The notes: generated by a model from the sequence alone, not told the origin. DNA of 64,000 bases from Nitrospira sp. (GCA_024998625.1 JACOEL010000023.1:1-64000); one strand, 5' to 3'. Counted from the stretch's first letter, positions 54,198 to 63,366 are shown. Numbers and translations are program-made.

Positions 54198-55018
54198 GAT
54201 TTCACCTCCTGCCGCTGAACGAGACCAACGTCTCCCGTGACACGATCGAATCCATATTCCTGAAAGAGCGCTTGGGTCTGGGGCGCGAGCAAAAATTCGA
54301 TGAAGTCCCCTGCGCCGGAGACGTTCTTCGCCGTCCATACAGCCGCGACGCCGTAGCGGACCGGTGTGTGGGATTCCACCGGGGCCGTATCCAGGATGCG
54401 GACCTTGTCGTTAAGGGCGGCATCGGTGCGATACACCACGCCGACTTCGGCTTCGCCCTTGGCCACGAGGTCGAGGACCGCGCGCGAGTGCTCACCGAAG
54501 ATGTATTGCGACTTCAGTTTGGGTTCGAGTTTGCTGTACTTCAAAAACTGCGCGGCGACTTTTCCCACCGATGACGTTTTGGGGTCGCCGATCGCAAGGC
54601 GCCGGACCGGGACGGTTTCGAGGTCGTGGATCGTTCGAACCGGTGCCGGAAGGGCGGATCCGGTGATCAATACCAGCGAGGTGCCGGCGAAGGCGCGTTT
54701 CGTGCCTTGAATGATCAGTCCCTTTGTTTCGAGTTGATCGATTTCGTCAAAGAGCGACGGCAGGAAAATGTCGACCGGCGCGCCCTCTTCGATCTGCTTG
54801 CGGAGGCTTTGCGAGGGGCCGTAGATCACCCGCACGTTGATTCCAGGGTGCTCGGCCTCAAATCGTGGCAACACTTTTCTGAGCGCGTCTTTCAAGCTGT
54901 TGGCGGCGGCAATGGTCAATGTCTCCGGCTGGGCCTGCGCCGACGGCACCACCCCGGTGAGGCCGATCAGCATACTGAAGAAGAGCCAGATGCCGAAGAA
55001 TGTGTTTCGTCGTCTCAT
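54194..55018 (-). CDS. ModA-like periplasmic substrate-binding protein, copy 1
   Basis: The 274-residue product has a signal peptide (FFSMLIGLTGVVPSAQAQ) and the ModA/Wtp fold: AAANSLKDALRKV, YGPSQSLRKQIEEGAPVDIF, IGDPKTSSVGKVAAQ and GEAEVGVVYRTDA. Both oxyanion-contacting serine positions (ANS and PSQS) are present, but the segment usually NPxxAPYG reads DPKTSSVG, so specificity may differ from true ModA. GGAGGACGATC precedes the ATG. It lies 32 bp after a porin gene and is translationally coupled to a lipoprotein gene. There is no permease in this operon. Confidence 0.85.
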   Translation of the reverse strand: MRRRNTFFGIWLFFSMLIGLTGVVPSAQAQPETLTIAAANSLKDALRKVLPRFEAEHPGINVRVIYGPSQSLRKQIEEGAPVDIFLPSLFDEIDQLETKGLIIQGTKRAFAGTSLVLITGSALPAPVRTIHDLETVPVRRLAIGDPKTSSVGKVAAQFLKYSKLEPKLKSQYIFGEHSRAVLDLVAKGEAEVGVVYRTDAALNDKVRILDTAPVESHTPVRYGVAAVWTAKNVSGAGDFIEFLLAPQTQALFQEYGFDRVTGDVGLVQRQEVKS

Positions 55019-55050
55019 GATCGTCCTCCCGTGACTGTCACGTATTCTGT

Positions 55051-56670
55051 TTAGAAGAAGAACTGATATTGGACATTGATTCGATTCTCGACGAGGTCTC
55101 GCCCGAATCCCGGCTGGCTCTCAAACGGGAACCGGTCGGGGGCGCGACCTCCGCTGCCCATGGTGATGTTGGAGTAATCGACGACGAGCCGGTTGTTGTA
55201 GGTACCGTCGAAGCTATAGTTGATGGCGACGCCGAACTCTTTCACGAGATCGTCGACCTGTTGAGTTGAGGGGTCCATGAATCCATATCGAACGGCCAGC
55301 TCAAGCTTCCGCGGGATGATGTATTTCCCCACTTGCGCGTACCAGCCATAGGCCTGGCCGAGATTCACCGCCGGGCCCAAGACGGTTGCGGTAACCGGAT
55401 CGAACGGGATTGTTCCGGAATCGGCGTTCCGGACCCGTTGGTGGCGATAGTATCCTTCGGCCTGGAAGGACCAGCCCTGATACTTCGTGATGAAATCGGC
55501 TTCATAGGTTTGAAAATCCCAGATGCCCCCGCCGAGCAGGCGTCCGTTGTATGCTTTCGTGACACGCTGACGGTAGGCGCGGTCGGTAATGTCCGAACGG
55601 ATCGAACTCAGGTAGTTTTGGGCCGGGTTGTAAGCATAGCCAAAGGCGATGGCCATCTGCGGCGTGCGTGAATTCAGAATGTCTCCCTGGCCATATCCGG
55701 GGTTGCCGGAAATTTTGTACAGCAGACGGACCGTGTACATCATCTCGCCCGTCAGAACGCGGGTGTCGTAATTGAATGTGCGACGCTGGGCGGCCGGAAG
55801 GCTTGAATTGTTGAGAAGCGCTTGGCTGACGGCCGTGCCTTCCCGGGCCAGGTTGGCACCGACTCCCCCCCAGATTCCGAAGGCATAGTTCAATTTATAC
55901 TGGTCTTCATCGCTGGAAATGCTGACGCCGATATCGCGACTGCTCTGTTGATTGGCGGCAAACGCGTTCTGGACAATCAGATTGTCCGCGAATGTTGAGG
56001 TCGCCATGGAACTGATCGTGGCGCGATTGAACCACACTCGTTGCTGTCCTGCCTGGATGGTTAACCAGGGGATGTGCCAGGAAGAGATGTAGGCGTCGAG
56101 GAGACCGGCACGTCCGCTGCCGCCCTCTTGATCCCATGTCGTCTGATCGAAGGCCCAGGAAATGTTGTAGCGGAAGTCAGGATCGAAGGCATAGCCCAGG
56201 AATTGGAGGCGGGTGCGAGGCACGCTGAACTGGTTGGAGTCGCTTTGCTTGCTGACGGCTCGATACTCCACCTGGCCTCCGAGGATCTCGGGATTTCTCG
56301 AATCGCCGACGGCTCCCCAGGCGCCATTGTAAGCACTGTGGCTGTAACGAACCTGGGTGAGCAGGCGCAGTTTCAAAAAGAATTTCGATCCCACACGGAA
56401 GTTCAAACCGTTGTTGACGTCGATGCTGTAGTTGGGCTTAGCAACCTGTTCCCTGGTTTCCAGGACTCTCAGGCCCTTGTCGTATTCCTCTTGCGTGATA
56501 ATGCCTTTCAGATAGAGATATTTCAGACCGGGATCCTCCCCGGAATAGTATTCCCACTTTCCGTCTTTCTTAACGAGTTGGCCTTCCTCGACAGCAGTGG
56601 CGGTGGTTGCAGCACCAGCTACCAGCCAGCCAGCCGAGACGGCGATCCTGAAAAATACAGAAATTTTCAT
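55051..56670 (-). CDS. Phosphate-selective-type outer-membrane porin, copy 1
   Basis: The 539-residue protein has a signal peptide (cleaved near ATAVEE), a short N-terminal helix with IITQEEYDKGL, then a long series of amphipathic strands ending in QYQFFF, with the terminal Phe recognised by the BAM machinery. This is the OprP/OprO-like layout; such porins pass anions. GGAGG stands before the ATG. It opens an operon with a ModA-like binding protein and a lipoprotein, so an oxyanion such as molybdate is the likely cargo; that is inference from context. Confidence 0.85.
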   Translation of the reverse strand: MKISVFFRIAVSAGWLVAGAATTATAVEEGQLVKKDGKWEYYSGEDPGLKYLYLKGIITQEEYDKGLRVLETREQVAKPNYSIDVNNGLNFRVGSKFFLKLRLLTQVRYSHSAYNGAWGAVGDSRNPEILGGQVEYRAVSKQSDSNQFSVPRTRLQFLGYAFDPDFRYNISWAFDQTTWDQEGGSGRAGLLDAYISSWHIPWLTIQAGQQRVWFNRATISSMATSTFADNLIVQNAFAANQQSSRDIGVSISSDEDQYKLNYAFGIWGGVGANLAREGTAVSQALLNNSSLPAAQRRTFNYDTRVLTGEMMYTVRLLYKISGNPGYGQGDILNSRTPQMAIAFGYAYNPAQNYLSSIRSDITDRAYRQRVTKAYNGRLLGGGIWDFQTYEADFITKYQGWSFQAEGYYRHQRVRNADSGTIPFDPVTATVLGPAVNLGQAYGWYAQVGKYIIPRKLELAVRYGFMDPSTQQVDDLVKEFGVAINYSFDGTYNNRLVVDYSNITMGSGGRAPDRFPFESQPGFGRDLVENRINVQYQFFF

Positions 56671-56850
56671 CTTTCTATCCTCCGAGTAAATCGAGACGTT
56701 CGTCTTTATTTGTTATGAAAATAGCTATTAGTCAATAAGTTATATAATATCTGTATTCCGATGATGATTAATTACATCAAGTTATGTAAGATTGTCAACA
56801 ATTGGCGATTAAAATTCATGTGCACATGAGGATAATTTTCTAGTTGAATT

Positions 56851-56880
56851 AATGCTTGACATATGTAAAGCATTATGTCA
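56851..56880 (+). promoter_or_regulatory. Nested palindromes, candidate operator for the molybdate-type regulator
   Basis: TGACATA (56857-56863) and TATGTCA (56874-56880) are perfect inverted repeats 10 bases apart. A second pair, AATGCT (56851-56856) and AGCATT (56869-56874), is interleaved. The site lies 15 bp before the regulator ATG, in a strongly AT-rich 220-bp divergent region, and could control both operons. It is not the classical ModE box. Confidence 0.5.
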
Positions 56881-56894
56881 TCTTCGGTCCCGCC

Positions 56895-58094
56895 ATGAAG
56901 AAGACGCCTGCCGCTGATAACGCTCTCCCTGTTGAGAACCTCTTGTCCCAAATACGTCAGGCCAAGGGCCTGTCACGCATCGACCTCGCGGCGCAGGCAG
57001 ATATTACGCGGCAAGCCGTACATGCTATCGAAACGAATCAATATCTTCCGACCACTGCAGTCGCGCTCCGGCTTGCGCAGGCCCTCGGGTGCCGGGTGGA
57101 AGATCTCTTCCGACTGCTTCCGCAGGAGGAGATCGTTGAAGGTGAGTGGTTCACAGCTTCGGCTCCGGTGCAAGTTCCCCACAACGCCACGCGTGTGAAG
57201 GTGGCTCGAGTGGGTGCGCGATTCATCGTCCGACCGGTGGCTGAGCTAGGGGAGGTGATGAACTACGCCGTACCGGCAGACGGGCTAGTTCTTCCGTTGC
57301 CGACCTCCCGCCACTCGCCACGTTCCCAGCACCCATCCTGCGCAGTGCAGGTTCGGCTCCTCCGCAACCGTCGCGTCATCGAACAGGAAATTGCCGTGGC
57401 TGGATGCGACCCTTCGGTGTTTCTGGCCGGCGACTACCTGCGACGGCAAAAAGAAGACTGTACGGTGGTGGGATGGACACTAGGGAGTGCCGCTGCGATC
57501 GATGCGCTGAAGCGGGGCGAGGTGCACATGGCGGGCGTGCACGTCGTGGATGCGCAGTCAGGAGAGTCAAACCTTCCCTATCTTCGTCGGCATCTCAAGG
57601 GCAACGAGTATTTGATCGTCACGTTTGCCGTCTGGGAAGAAGGGCTGCTCGTAGCCTCGGGCAATCCGAAATCGATTTGTGGAATCGAGGCCCTCGCTCG
57701 CACTGATATCAGTCTTATCAACCGGGAGGCGGGGTCAGGTGCGCGGCTGCTGCTCGATCAAAAGCTGGCTGCTGTCGGCATTGCCCCGGGGACAGTCCTC
57801 GGCTATGACCGAATCGGGCGGTCCCATTTTCAGGTGGCGCGCACCATTGCGGAAGGTCATGCGGATGTGGCCGTCGGGGTGAGGGCGGCGGCCAATCTGT
57901 TCGGGCTCGAGTTTCTTCCCCTCCAACGGGCCCGCTATGACTTCGTGGTACCCAAGGCGCACCTCACAGACCATCCGGGCATTGAGGCCTTTTTGAACAT
58001 TCTGGTGAGTCGATCCTTTCGAGCGGAAATCGATGCCCTCGGCGGGTACGACATGACGGAGACCGGAACGGTGCATGATCTGCGCGCGCATTGA
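56895..58094 (+). CDS. HTH regulator fused to a substrate-binding-like domain
   Basis: The 399-residue protein has an XRE-type helix-turn-helix at the N-terminus (NLLSQIRQAKGLSRIDLAA, ITRQAVHAIETNQY) and, from about residue 160, a periplasmic-binding-protein fold in a cytoplasmic protein: GCDPSVFLAGDYL, GSAAAIDALKRGEVHMAGVHVVD, INREAGSGARLLLDQ and IAEGHADVAVGVRAAANLFG. This layout is known from molybdate-responsive regulators related to ModE/MolR-type one-component sensors. It heads the operon and sits beside a palindromic site; I infer that it senses the anion and controls both divergent operons. The ATG at 56895 starts the family's N-terminus (the frame opens at 56856). Confidence 0.85.
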   Translation: MKKTPAADNALPVENLLSQIRQAKGLSRIDLAAQADITRQAVHAIETNQYLPTTAVALRLAQALGCRVEDLFRLLPQEEIVEGEWFTASAPVQVPHNATRVKVARVGARFIVRPVAELGEVMNYAVPADGLVLPLPTSRHSPRSQHPSCAVQVRLLRNRRVIEQEIAVAGCDPSVFLAGDYLRRQKEDCTVVGWTLGSAAAIDALKRGEVHMAGVHVVDAQSGESNLPYLRRHLKGNEYLIVTFAVWEEGLLVASGNPKSICGIEALARTDISLINREAGSGARLLLDQKLAAVGIAPGTVLGYDRIGRSHFQVARTIAEGHADVAVGVRAAANLFGLEFLPLQRARYDFVVPKAHLTDHPGIEAFLNILVSRSFRAEIDALGGYDMTETGTVHDLRAH

Positions 58095-58111
58095 GGCCAG
58101 TCCTGTCGGCA

Positions 58112-58972
58112 ATGCAATTGGCGACTACGAGGTGGCGTGACGTGACAGGTCGAAACAGGGCGATCATTTTCAGGCGCATGACTCTCGTGTGCGCAAGTCT
58201 CCTCCTGTTCGACGGCTCTGCTCGGGCCGGACAGGAAGCGTTCGTGATTGCCGGTTCGCCCAGCGTCAAGGGAGTGATTGATCGACTCGGTGCCGGATTT
58301 GAACGGACCCATCATGACGTCCGCACGAGGCTCTACGTCGATAGCGGTTTGGAGTTGAGGCGAACGATTGCGGGCATGGAAAACAGTATGGTCGGTCAGT
58401 ATTTCATCGGCAGCGGCCCCATCCATGTTGTGGCTCCGGGCGGAGACGAGGTGCTCACCAGGCTGGAGCAAAAATACTATGTGCTACCGGGAACGAAACA
58501 CTCCTACGCGGTGGAACAACTGGTTCTAGTGGTTCCTGAATCGTTGGTCGACGCGGCTGATTCACTGGAAGCCTTGAGCCGCAGGACCGGTCGCCTCGCA
58601 GTGGCCGACCCGTCTCACACCCGCTTGGGAGCGCAGACCGGTGCCATGCTGCGCACGCTGGGTCTCGAGGCATCCTTCAAGGGGCGTCTCGATGTGGCGA
58701 CTGATTCCCGTGGCGTCCTCGACCATGTGCTGAGCGGGCAGGCCGATGCAGGCATTCTTTTCGGGCATGAGGCAGTGAAGGCACAGGAGCGGGTTCGGGT
58801 CGTGGCGAGGTTGGAAAAAGGATATGCCCAAACCGTGCATTCGATGGCCATGGAACGGTACTGCCCCAACCGAAGTCTCTGCGAAGAGTTTTTGGGATAT
58901 CTGTGCAGCGCGGAGGCGCAAGCCATTGTGCGGGAGGCCGGGTATGGCGTGCCGTCGGCTTGTCGTCCATAG
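58112..58972 (+). CDS. Divergent ModA-like substrate-binding protein, copy 2
   Basis: About 286 residues from an ATG at 58112; a later ATG at 58178 is also possible and no start has a strong ribosome-binding site. The signal peptide is IIFRRMTLVCASLLLFDGSA. The mature part has the binding-protein pattern (AGSPSVKGVIDRLG, YVDSGLELRRTIAG, VADPSHTRLGAQTGAML, SGQADAGILFGHEA) but with an insert MENSMVGQYFIGSGP in place of the usual GAPxDI, so the ligand may differ. Two cysteines near the end (ERYCPNRSLCEEF) could form a disulfide, with another in CSAEA. It follows the regulator by 17 bp. Confidence 0.75.
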   Translation: MQLATTRWRDVTGRNRAIIFRRMTLVCASLLLFDGSARAGQEAFVIAGSPSVKGVIDRLGAGFERTHHDVRTRLYVDSGLELRRTIAGMENSMVGQYFIGSGPIHVVAPGGDEVLTRLEQKYYVLPGTKHSYAVEQLVLVVPESLVDAADSLEALSRRTGRLAVADPSHTRLGAQTGAMLRTLGLEASFKGRLDVATDSRGVLDHVLSGQADAGILFGHEAVKAQERVRVVARLEKGYAQTVHSMAMERYCPNRSLCEEFLGYLCSAEAQAIVREAGYGVPSACRP

Positions 58973-59058
58973 CGGACATGCGCATCATCCACAGGTGTGA
59001 TCAATTCTACGTTCTTATACTTTCGTCACCATTTTTCCGCATACATGAGGAGAGGCAG

Positions 59059-59733
59059 ATGGGAGGCATAACGAGACAGACTCTGTGGAGGCGCATGGTT
59101 CTCTGGACCTGCGTCGCCGGTTGGTCAGTCGGCCTGACCCTAGGCGGCTGTGCCAGGCTCCCCTATACGACGCGTACGGTGCACGAAGATCAGCGGGTGG
59201 TGGTCAGGGTGCAACGAGAAGTCGAGCCCAAATCGTATACGCATCCGGTGCAATTGACCAGCGGGGAAATAGCCAGTTTATTGCGGGGCTTTTCGATCCG
59301 CGAACAGCAGCGCTTGCCGTTACGCTGGTTCACGGAAGAATTGCCGCCCAAACCTCTCTTTCGAGAAGACGAACTCCAGGCCCTGGCGCTACACCTCGAG
59401 CAGGGTCTTCAGCAAGTCGGCCCGAACGAGCGAGCGCATTTCGAACTCCGTAGCCCCGGGTTCAATCCGGAGTATGGCCGGGATACGACTGCCGGATGGA
59501 TGGCCGTCCGTGATCCCTACCTCTATGTCACGATCGAGTATTTTCACACGCAAATCCCTGTGCGGAAGTCGGACAATTACGACTCCAACTATCCCCTCCC
59601 ACCGCCCACACCGAAGGACTACATCCTCTACTTCGAGCCGGGACGTTTCTGGAACACCGATGATAGGCAGACTCGAGCGGTGGCGTATCGGCAGTTCTTG
59701 AAATCCGGAGAGGCCGGTACGGCACCGCGCTGA
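59059..59733 (+). CDS. Lipoprotein of an unknown oxyanion-transport-linked family, copy 2
   Basis: A 224-residue lipoprotein; the lipobox is LTLGGC, and GAGGAGAGGC lies before the ATG at 59059. The body has HPVQLTSGEIASLLRGF, FREDELQALALHLEQGL, TTAGWMAVRDPYLYVTI and FEPGRFWN, matching the copy at 53466-54197 across its length. It carries a Pro-rich stretch near the C-terminus (YPLPPPTPKDY). The position between a binding protein and a porin repeats the arrangement of the other operon. The function is unknown. Confidence 0.78.
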   Translation: MGGITRQTLWRRMVLWTCVAGWSVGLTLGGCARLPYTTRTVHEDQRVVVRVQREVEPKSYTHPVQLTSGEIASLLRGFSIREQQRLPLRWFTEELPPKPLFREDELQALALHLEQGLQQVGPNERAHFELRSPGFNPEYGRDTTAGWMAVRDPYLYVTIEYFHTQIPVRKSDNYDSNYPLPPPTPKDYILYFEPGRFWNTDDRQTRAVAYRQFLKSGEAGTAPR

Positions 59734-59799
59734 CAGCCGGTCGGCCCCTGAACTGATTGATCCGTTCAGCGATCACAACTGGATATCATGGAGTTGGTT

Positions 59800-61494
59800 A
59801 TGAGCACATACAGGAGAGGTTTGCGCGCATGGATGATGGCCGCGCTGTTCGTGGGGTCCGCTTGTGTGACATTCGCTCAGGCAGCGGATTCCGGCAAGCT
59901 GGTGGAAAAGGACGGCAAGTACGTCTTCGTCGAAAGCATGGACCCGTCGCTCAAACTCCTGCTCGAGCGATCCGTCAAGAGCGGCATGATCACCCAGGAG
60001 GAGTACGACCAGGTGCTGAAAGATTCGGAGGAACGCACCCAGTTGCTGTCGCCGAGTTTTCGCGGTTGGTACGATCGGGGATTCAATCTCTCGATGAACG
60101 ACAACGCCTTCTTCCTCAAAATCCGTTTTCGCAGTCAACTGCGATTTACGCAGCGGTTCCGCAACGACGCCTGGCGTAATCCCGGCGAAGCCAAAAATTT
60201 CCCTGAATTGCTGGGTGTCTTCGGCGATTATCGAGCCAATCGTTCGGAGAACGGCGCGTCATCGTTCAACGTGAGACGGTTGCGGTTCTATTTCATGGGC
60301 CACTTGTTCGATCCGGACTTTAAATACTACATCCAGATGCGGGCGGAGACGGCCGAGAACGCGCAGTCGCCAGGATCCCTGTCGCTCTTCGATGTCAACT
60401 TTACCTACACCCGTCTGCCGTGGGCGAACGTGCAATTCGGCCAATACAAGGTTTACTTCAATCGGTCGCAGATCAACTCCACAGCCTCGATGCAATTCGC
60501 CGAACGTGCGCTCGTGCAGGATGCCTTCACGGCGAGTGGCTTGGATCGTCGGGATATCGGCATCACGATCATGAACGATGAAGAGTTGTTCCCCGTGAAT
60601 TACTATCTCGGCGTGTTCAACGGCGCGGGGCCGAGCTTCAATCGGCTGGGCTCCTTTACGTCGGAAGAAGCCACCGTCGGTTGCCCAGGCGGGCAGACGG
60701 GCGGCAATCCCTTTCCCTCCCCGGCAGGCTGTCCAGTCAATCAACGCAACCTGAACGCGAATACGCGCATCGATGTGGACCGGTTCATGTATGTCGCGCG
60801 GTTGAACTGGAACATTCTGGGCCGCCCCGGTTACGGCGAAGGTGATCTTGCCTATTCCGAAACGCCGCAGGTGGCCGTCGGCGGAGGGTATTCGTACAAC
60901 CCAGGGGTCAATACCAGTTCCGACAATGCCTTCGTCGGGTTGGACTTGGCCAATCTAAATATCCGCCGGCAGCTCGCGGCCTTCGGCAACGGCCGTCAGC
61001 TGGGCTTGGGTATCGTCGACTATTCCACCTGGGCGGCCGATGGCGTGTTCAAGTATCGCGGTTTCTCGCTGCAGGGAGAGTTTTACTTCAAGAACGTCAT
61101 CCGGCACGACAAGGGCTTGCCTTGCATGAACGTCGCCTGTACGGCGTCCGCGCCGAACAACTTCGGCAACGCCATGGGCTGGTATGTGCAAAGCGGCTAC
61201 TATCTCATCCCGCGCACCCTGGAACTCGCGGCACGGTACGCCTATTGGGATCCTGACACCAACTCGGCCGATGATTTGATCAAACAGGCGGATGTGTCAC
61301 TCAATTGGTTCTTGAACGGGACCTACGATCATCAAATCATGGTGACCTACAGCAATACCCAGTTCGGCACCGGGGGCTACACCATCGGCCGCAGTGCGCC
61401 CCTGCCCCCCGGGTCCGGGACTGTGCCGCTCGACGCGGTGGGCGGCACCTTGATCGAAAACGCCATCCGGGTTCAGTATCAGATCTTTTTCTAA
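59800..61494 (+). CDS. Phosphate-selective-type outer-membrane porin, copy 2
   Basis: A 564-residue porin with a signal peptide (cleaved near AQAADS) and the same layout as copy 1: an N-terminal MITQEEYDQVL helix, many amphipathic strands and a terminal YQIFF. Similar landmark strings occur in both copies (FDPDFxY, W-x-x-VQ/IQ-x-G-x-x-x-V-x-FNR, GRPGYGEGD and GNPGYGQGD), so they are paralogues. A Cys-bearing loop (VGCPGG, AGCPVN) is specific to this copy. The ATG at 59800 has GGAG six bases upstream and is preferred to that at 59788. modA starts 12 bp later. Confidence 0.85.
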   Translation: MSTYRRGLRAWMMAALFVGSACVTFAQAADSGKLVEKDGKYVFVESMDPSLKLLLERSVKSGMITQEEYDQVLKDSEERTQLLSPSFRGWYDRGFNLSMNDNAFFLKIRFRSQLRFTQRFRNDAWRNPGEAKNFPELLGVFGDYRANRSENGASSFNVRRLRFYFMGHLFDPDFKYYIQMRAETAENAQSPGSLSLFDVNFTYTRLPWANVQFGQYKVYFNRSQINSTASMQFAERALVQDAFTASGLDRRDIGITIMNDEELFPVNYYLGVFNGAGPSFNRLGSFTSEEATVGCPGGQTGGNPFPSPAGCPVNQRNLNANTRIDVDRFMYVARLNWNILGRPGYGEGDLAYSETPQVAVGGGYSYNPGVNTSSDNAFVGLDLANLNIRRQLAAFGNGRQLGLGIVDYSTWAADGVFKYRGFSLQGEFYFKNVIRHDKGLPCMNVACTASAPNNFGNAMGWYVQSGYYLIPRTLELAARYAYWDPDTNSADDLIKQADVSLNWFLNGTYDHQIMVTYSNTQFGTGGYTIGRSAPLPPGSGTVPLDAVGGTLIENAIRVQYQIFF

Positions 61495-61506
61495 GGAGTA
61501 CCGAAT

Positions 61507-62265
61507 ATGAAATGGCTCATTGCTGCTGTTCTTCTCCTGTTCTGCGCCACGAGTCCGGTATGCGCAGAAGAGATTGCCGTGGCTGCGGCGTCGGACTTGA
61601 GCTTTGCGATTAAGGAGGTGATCGGTGAATTTGAGACGCAGACCGGTCACCATGTGAAACTCTCCCTAGGATCGTCGGGAAACTTTTTCGCCCAGCTCCA
61701 GCAGGGCGCCCCCTTCGATCTGTACTTTTCCGCTGACATCGGCTATCCCAAAAAGCTGGAGGAGGCGGGGCTGACGGTGCCGGGTTCGTTGTATCGTTAC
61801 GCGGTGGGACGGGTGGTCCTTTGGGCGCCGAAAAGTTCGCCGCTCGAGGTGTCGAAGGGGCTCACGATGCTTCGTGATCCAGCGATACGAAAAATTGCCA
61901 TTGCCAATCCGAAGCACGCGCCCTACGGACGTGCGGCGGTTGCGGCGATGGAGCATGCGCAGGTGTATGTGGATGTGAAGGATCGCCTGGTGCTGGGAGA
62001 AAACATTTCGCAGGCGGCGCAGTTTATTGAATCCGGCGCCTGCGATGTGGGCATCATCGCCCTCTCCTTAGCATTGGCTCCCGTGATGAAGAACGCCGGC
62101 GGCTACTGGGAAATCCCGGCGGAGTTTCATTCGCCGTTGGAGCAGGGTGCGGTGATTCTGAAACAGTCTAAACAGCAAGAGGTGGCCCGGCAGTTTCTTG
62201 CCTTTATGCAGGGCCCGCAGGGCCAGGAGATGATGACCCGATATGGATTTACACTACCGAAGTAG
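61507..62265 (+). CDS. modA: Molybdate-binding protein ModA
   Basis: The 252-residue protein has a signal peptide (cleaved after PVCAEE) and canonical ModA motifs: AAASDLSFAIKEV and LGSSGNFFAQLQQGAPFDLYFSAD with the two serines that contact the anion, then ANPKHAPYGRAAVAAM, and GACDVGIIALSLAL. It binds molybdate or tungstate in the periplasm and delivers it to ModBC encoded downstream. GGAGT precedes the ATG, 12 bp after the porin stop. Its 3' end overlaps the next gene by 23 bp. Confidence 0.93.
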   Translation: MKWLIAAVLLLFCATSPVCAEEIAVAAASDLSFAIKEVIGEFETQTGHHVKLSLGSSGNFFAQLQQGAPFDLYFSADIGYPKKLEEAGLTVPGSLYRYAVGRVVLWAPKSSPLEVSKGLTMLRDPAIRKIAIANPKHAPYGRAAVAAMEHAQVYVDVKDRLVLGENISQAAQFIESGACDVGIIALSLALAPVMKNAGGYWEIPAEFHSPLEQGAVILKQSKQQEVARQFLAFMQGPQGQEMMTRYGFTLPK

Positions 62266-62611
62266 CCGCTGGGCCTTGGTCCACTGTACGTTGGCGCTCC
62301 TGCTTGCGGTTGGTTGTTCCGAGGCTGTGCTCATGAGCCAGGAATCGGACCATGGCGGGGTGGTGACCTATATGTTCAAGCAGGACCGTGGCGGGCCGAT
62401 GGGATCGCCCTACCGACGGCAAGCGCTTGACGCGATACAGACCAAGTGCAAGGCCGGTTCTCGGGTACTGCGCGAGGGCGAGGTGAAAGGATACACCAGT
62501 GCGGGTATGGGCACCATTGAGGGCACGGAAGACGAAGAGCGTGGCAGGCGATGGGGGATTCAGTTCGAGTGCAAGGACGGAGAGCGAGACCTCAAGGCGA
62601 ATGGCCGGTAG
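62243..62611 (+). CDS. Small hypothetical lipoprotein between modA and modB
   Basis: A 122-residue protein with a lipoprotein signal ending ALLLAVGC. The mature part contains GGVVTYMFKQDRGGPMGSPY and ends in a charged stretch (EDEERGRRWGIQFECKD) with two cysteines (TKCKAGS, FECKDGE) that may pair. I do not recognise it. The ATG lies inside the modA reading frame and there is no clear ribosome-binding site, so translation is likely coupled. It is placed within the transport operon, which suggests an envelope role there. Confidence 0.65.
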   Translation: MDLHYRSSRWALVHCTLALLLAVGCSEAVLMSQESDHGGVVTYMFKQDRGGPMGSPYRRQALDAIQTKCKAGSRVLREGEVKGYTSAGMGTIEGTEDEERGRRWGIQFECKDGERDLKANGR

Positions 62612-62691
62612 TCGCTCATTGACTTCCCCGATCGCCGGTTTCTACCATGGCGGCGTTTCTGCGCCGGGCGGGGAGTTGCGGGAGGACGCGT

Positions 62692-63366
62692 GTGAACTGG
62701 ATTGCGATTTGGGTGACATTCAAGTTAGCGGCGCTCACGGCGTTGATCCTCTTGATGGTGGGCCTGCCCATTGCCTACTGGGTGAGTTTTTCGCGCCGGC
62801 GCTGGAAGTTTCTGGTGGAGTCGGTGGTGGCACTGCCTTTGGTGCTGCCGCCGACCGTGCTGGGATTTTACATTCTCGTCGCCATCGGTCCGCACAGCCC
62901 ACTCGGACGGTTGTACAACGAACTCGTCGGCCATCCGCTCCCTTTCACTTTCGAAGGCCTCCTGCTGGCTTCCGTCCTCTACAGTCTACCCTTCGCGGTG
63001 CAGCCATTTGCTGCGGCGTTTGAGCAGGTGGATCGGCGGTTGATCGAAGCTTCCTGGACGTTGGGCGTGTCGAAGCTCGGCACGTTTTTTAGGCTGATCG
63101 TACCCTTGTCCAAGGCCGGATTGTTGACCGGTGCCGTGCTGAGCTTCGCCCATACGATGGGAGAGTTCGGAGTCGTCTTGATGGTCGGAGGCAATTTGGA
63201 GGGCGAGACGCGCACCGTGTCTATCGATATCTATGATGAGGTGCAGGCCTTAAATTATGCAGGGGCTGCCAAGACGGCGCTCTTTCTCTTGGTCGTCTCA
63301 TATGCCATCTTGCTCCTCGTGTATGCGGTCAATCGGAACGTCTGGGCAGCATGGCCGCAGAAATAA
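62692..63366 (+). CDS. modB: Molybdate ABC transporter permease ModB
   Basis: The 224-residue inner-membrane permease has about five membrane segments and the EAA loop EASWTLGVSKLGTFFRLIVP that docks on ModC. Early landmarks LPLVLPPTVLGFYIL and HTMGEFGVVLMVGG are standard for ModB. The frame opens at 62647, but the GTG at 62692 has GGGAGGACGC upstream and starts VNWIAIWVTFKL, the family's first membrane segment. It overlaps modC by 16 bp. Confidence 0.93.
   Translation: MNWIAIWVTFKLAALTALILLMVGLPIAYWVSFSRRRWKFLVESVVALPLVLPPTVLGFYILVAIGPHSPLGRLYNELVGHPLPFTFEGLLLASVLYSLPFAVQPFAAAFEQVDRRLIEASWTLGVSKLGTFFRLIVPLSKAGLLTGAVLSFAHTMGEFGVVLMVGGNLEGETRTVSIDIYDEVQALNYAGAAKTALFLLVVSYAILLLVYAVNRNVWAAWPQK

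Noticed and set aside
56700-56850. Classical ModE box or molybdenum-cofactor riboswitch
   Set aside because: The region is AT-rich with GTTATATAAT-like strings, but neither the full ModE consensus nor the riboswitch core is recognisable.
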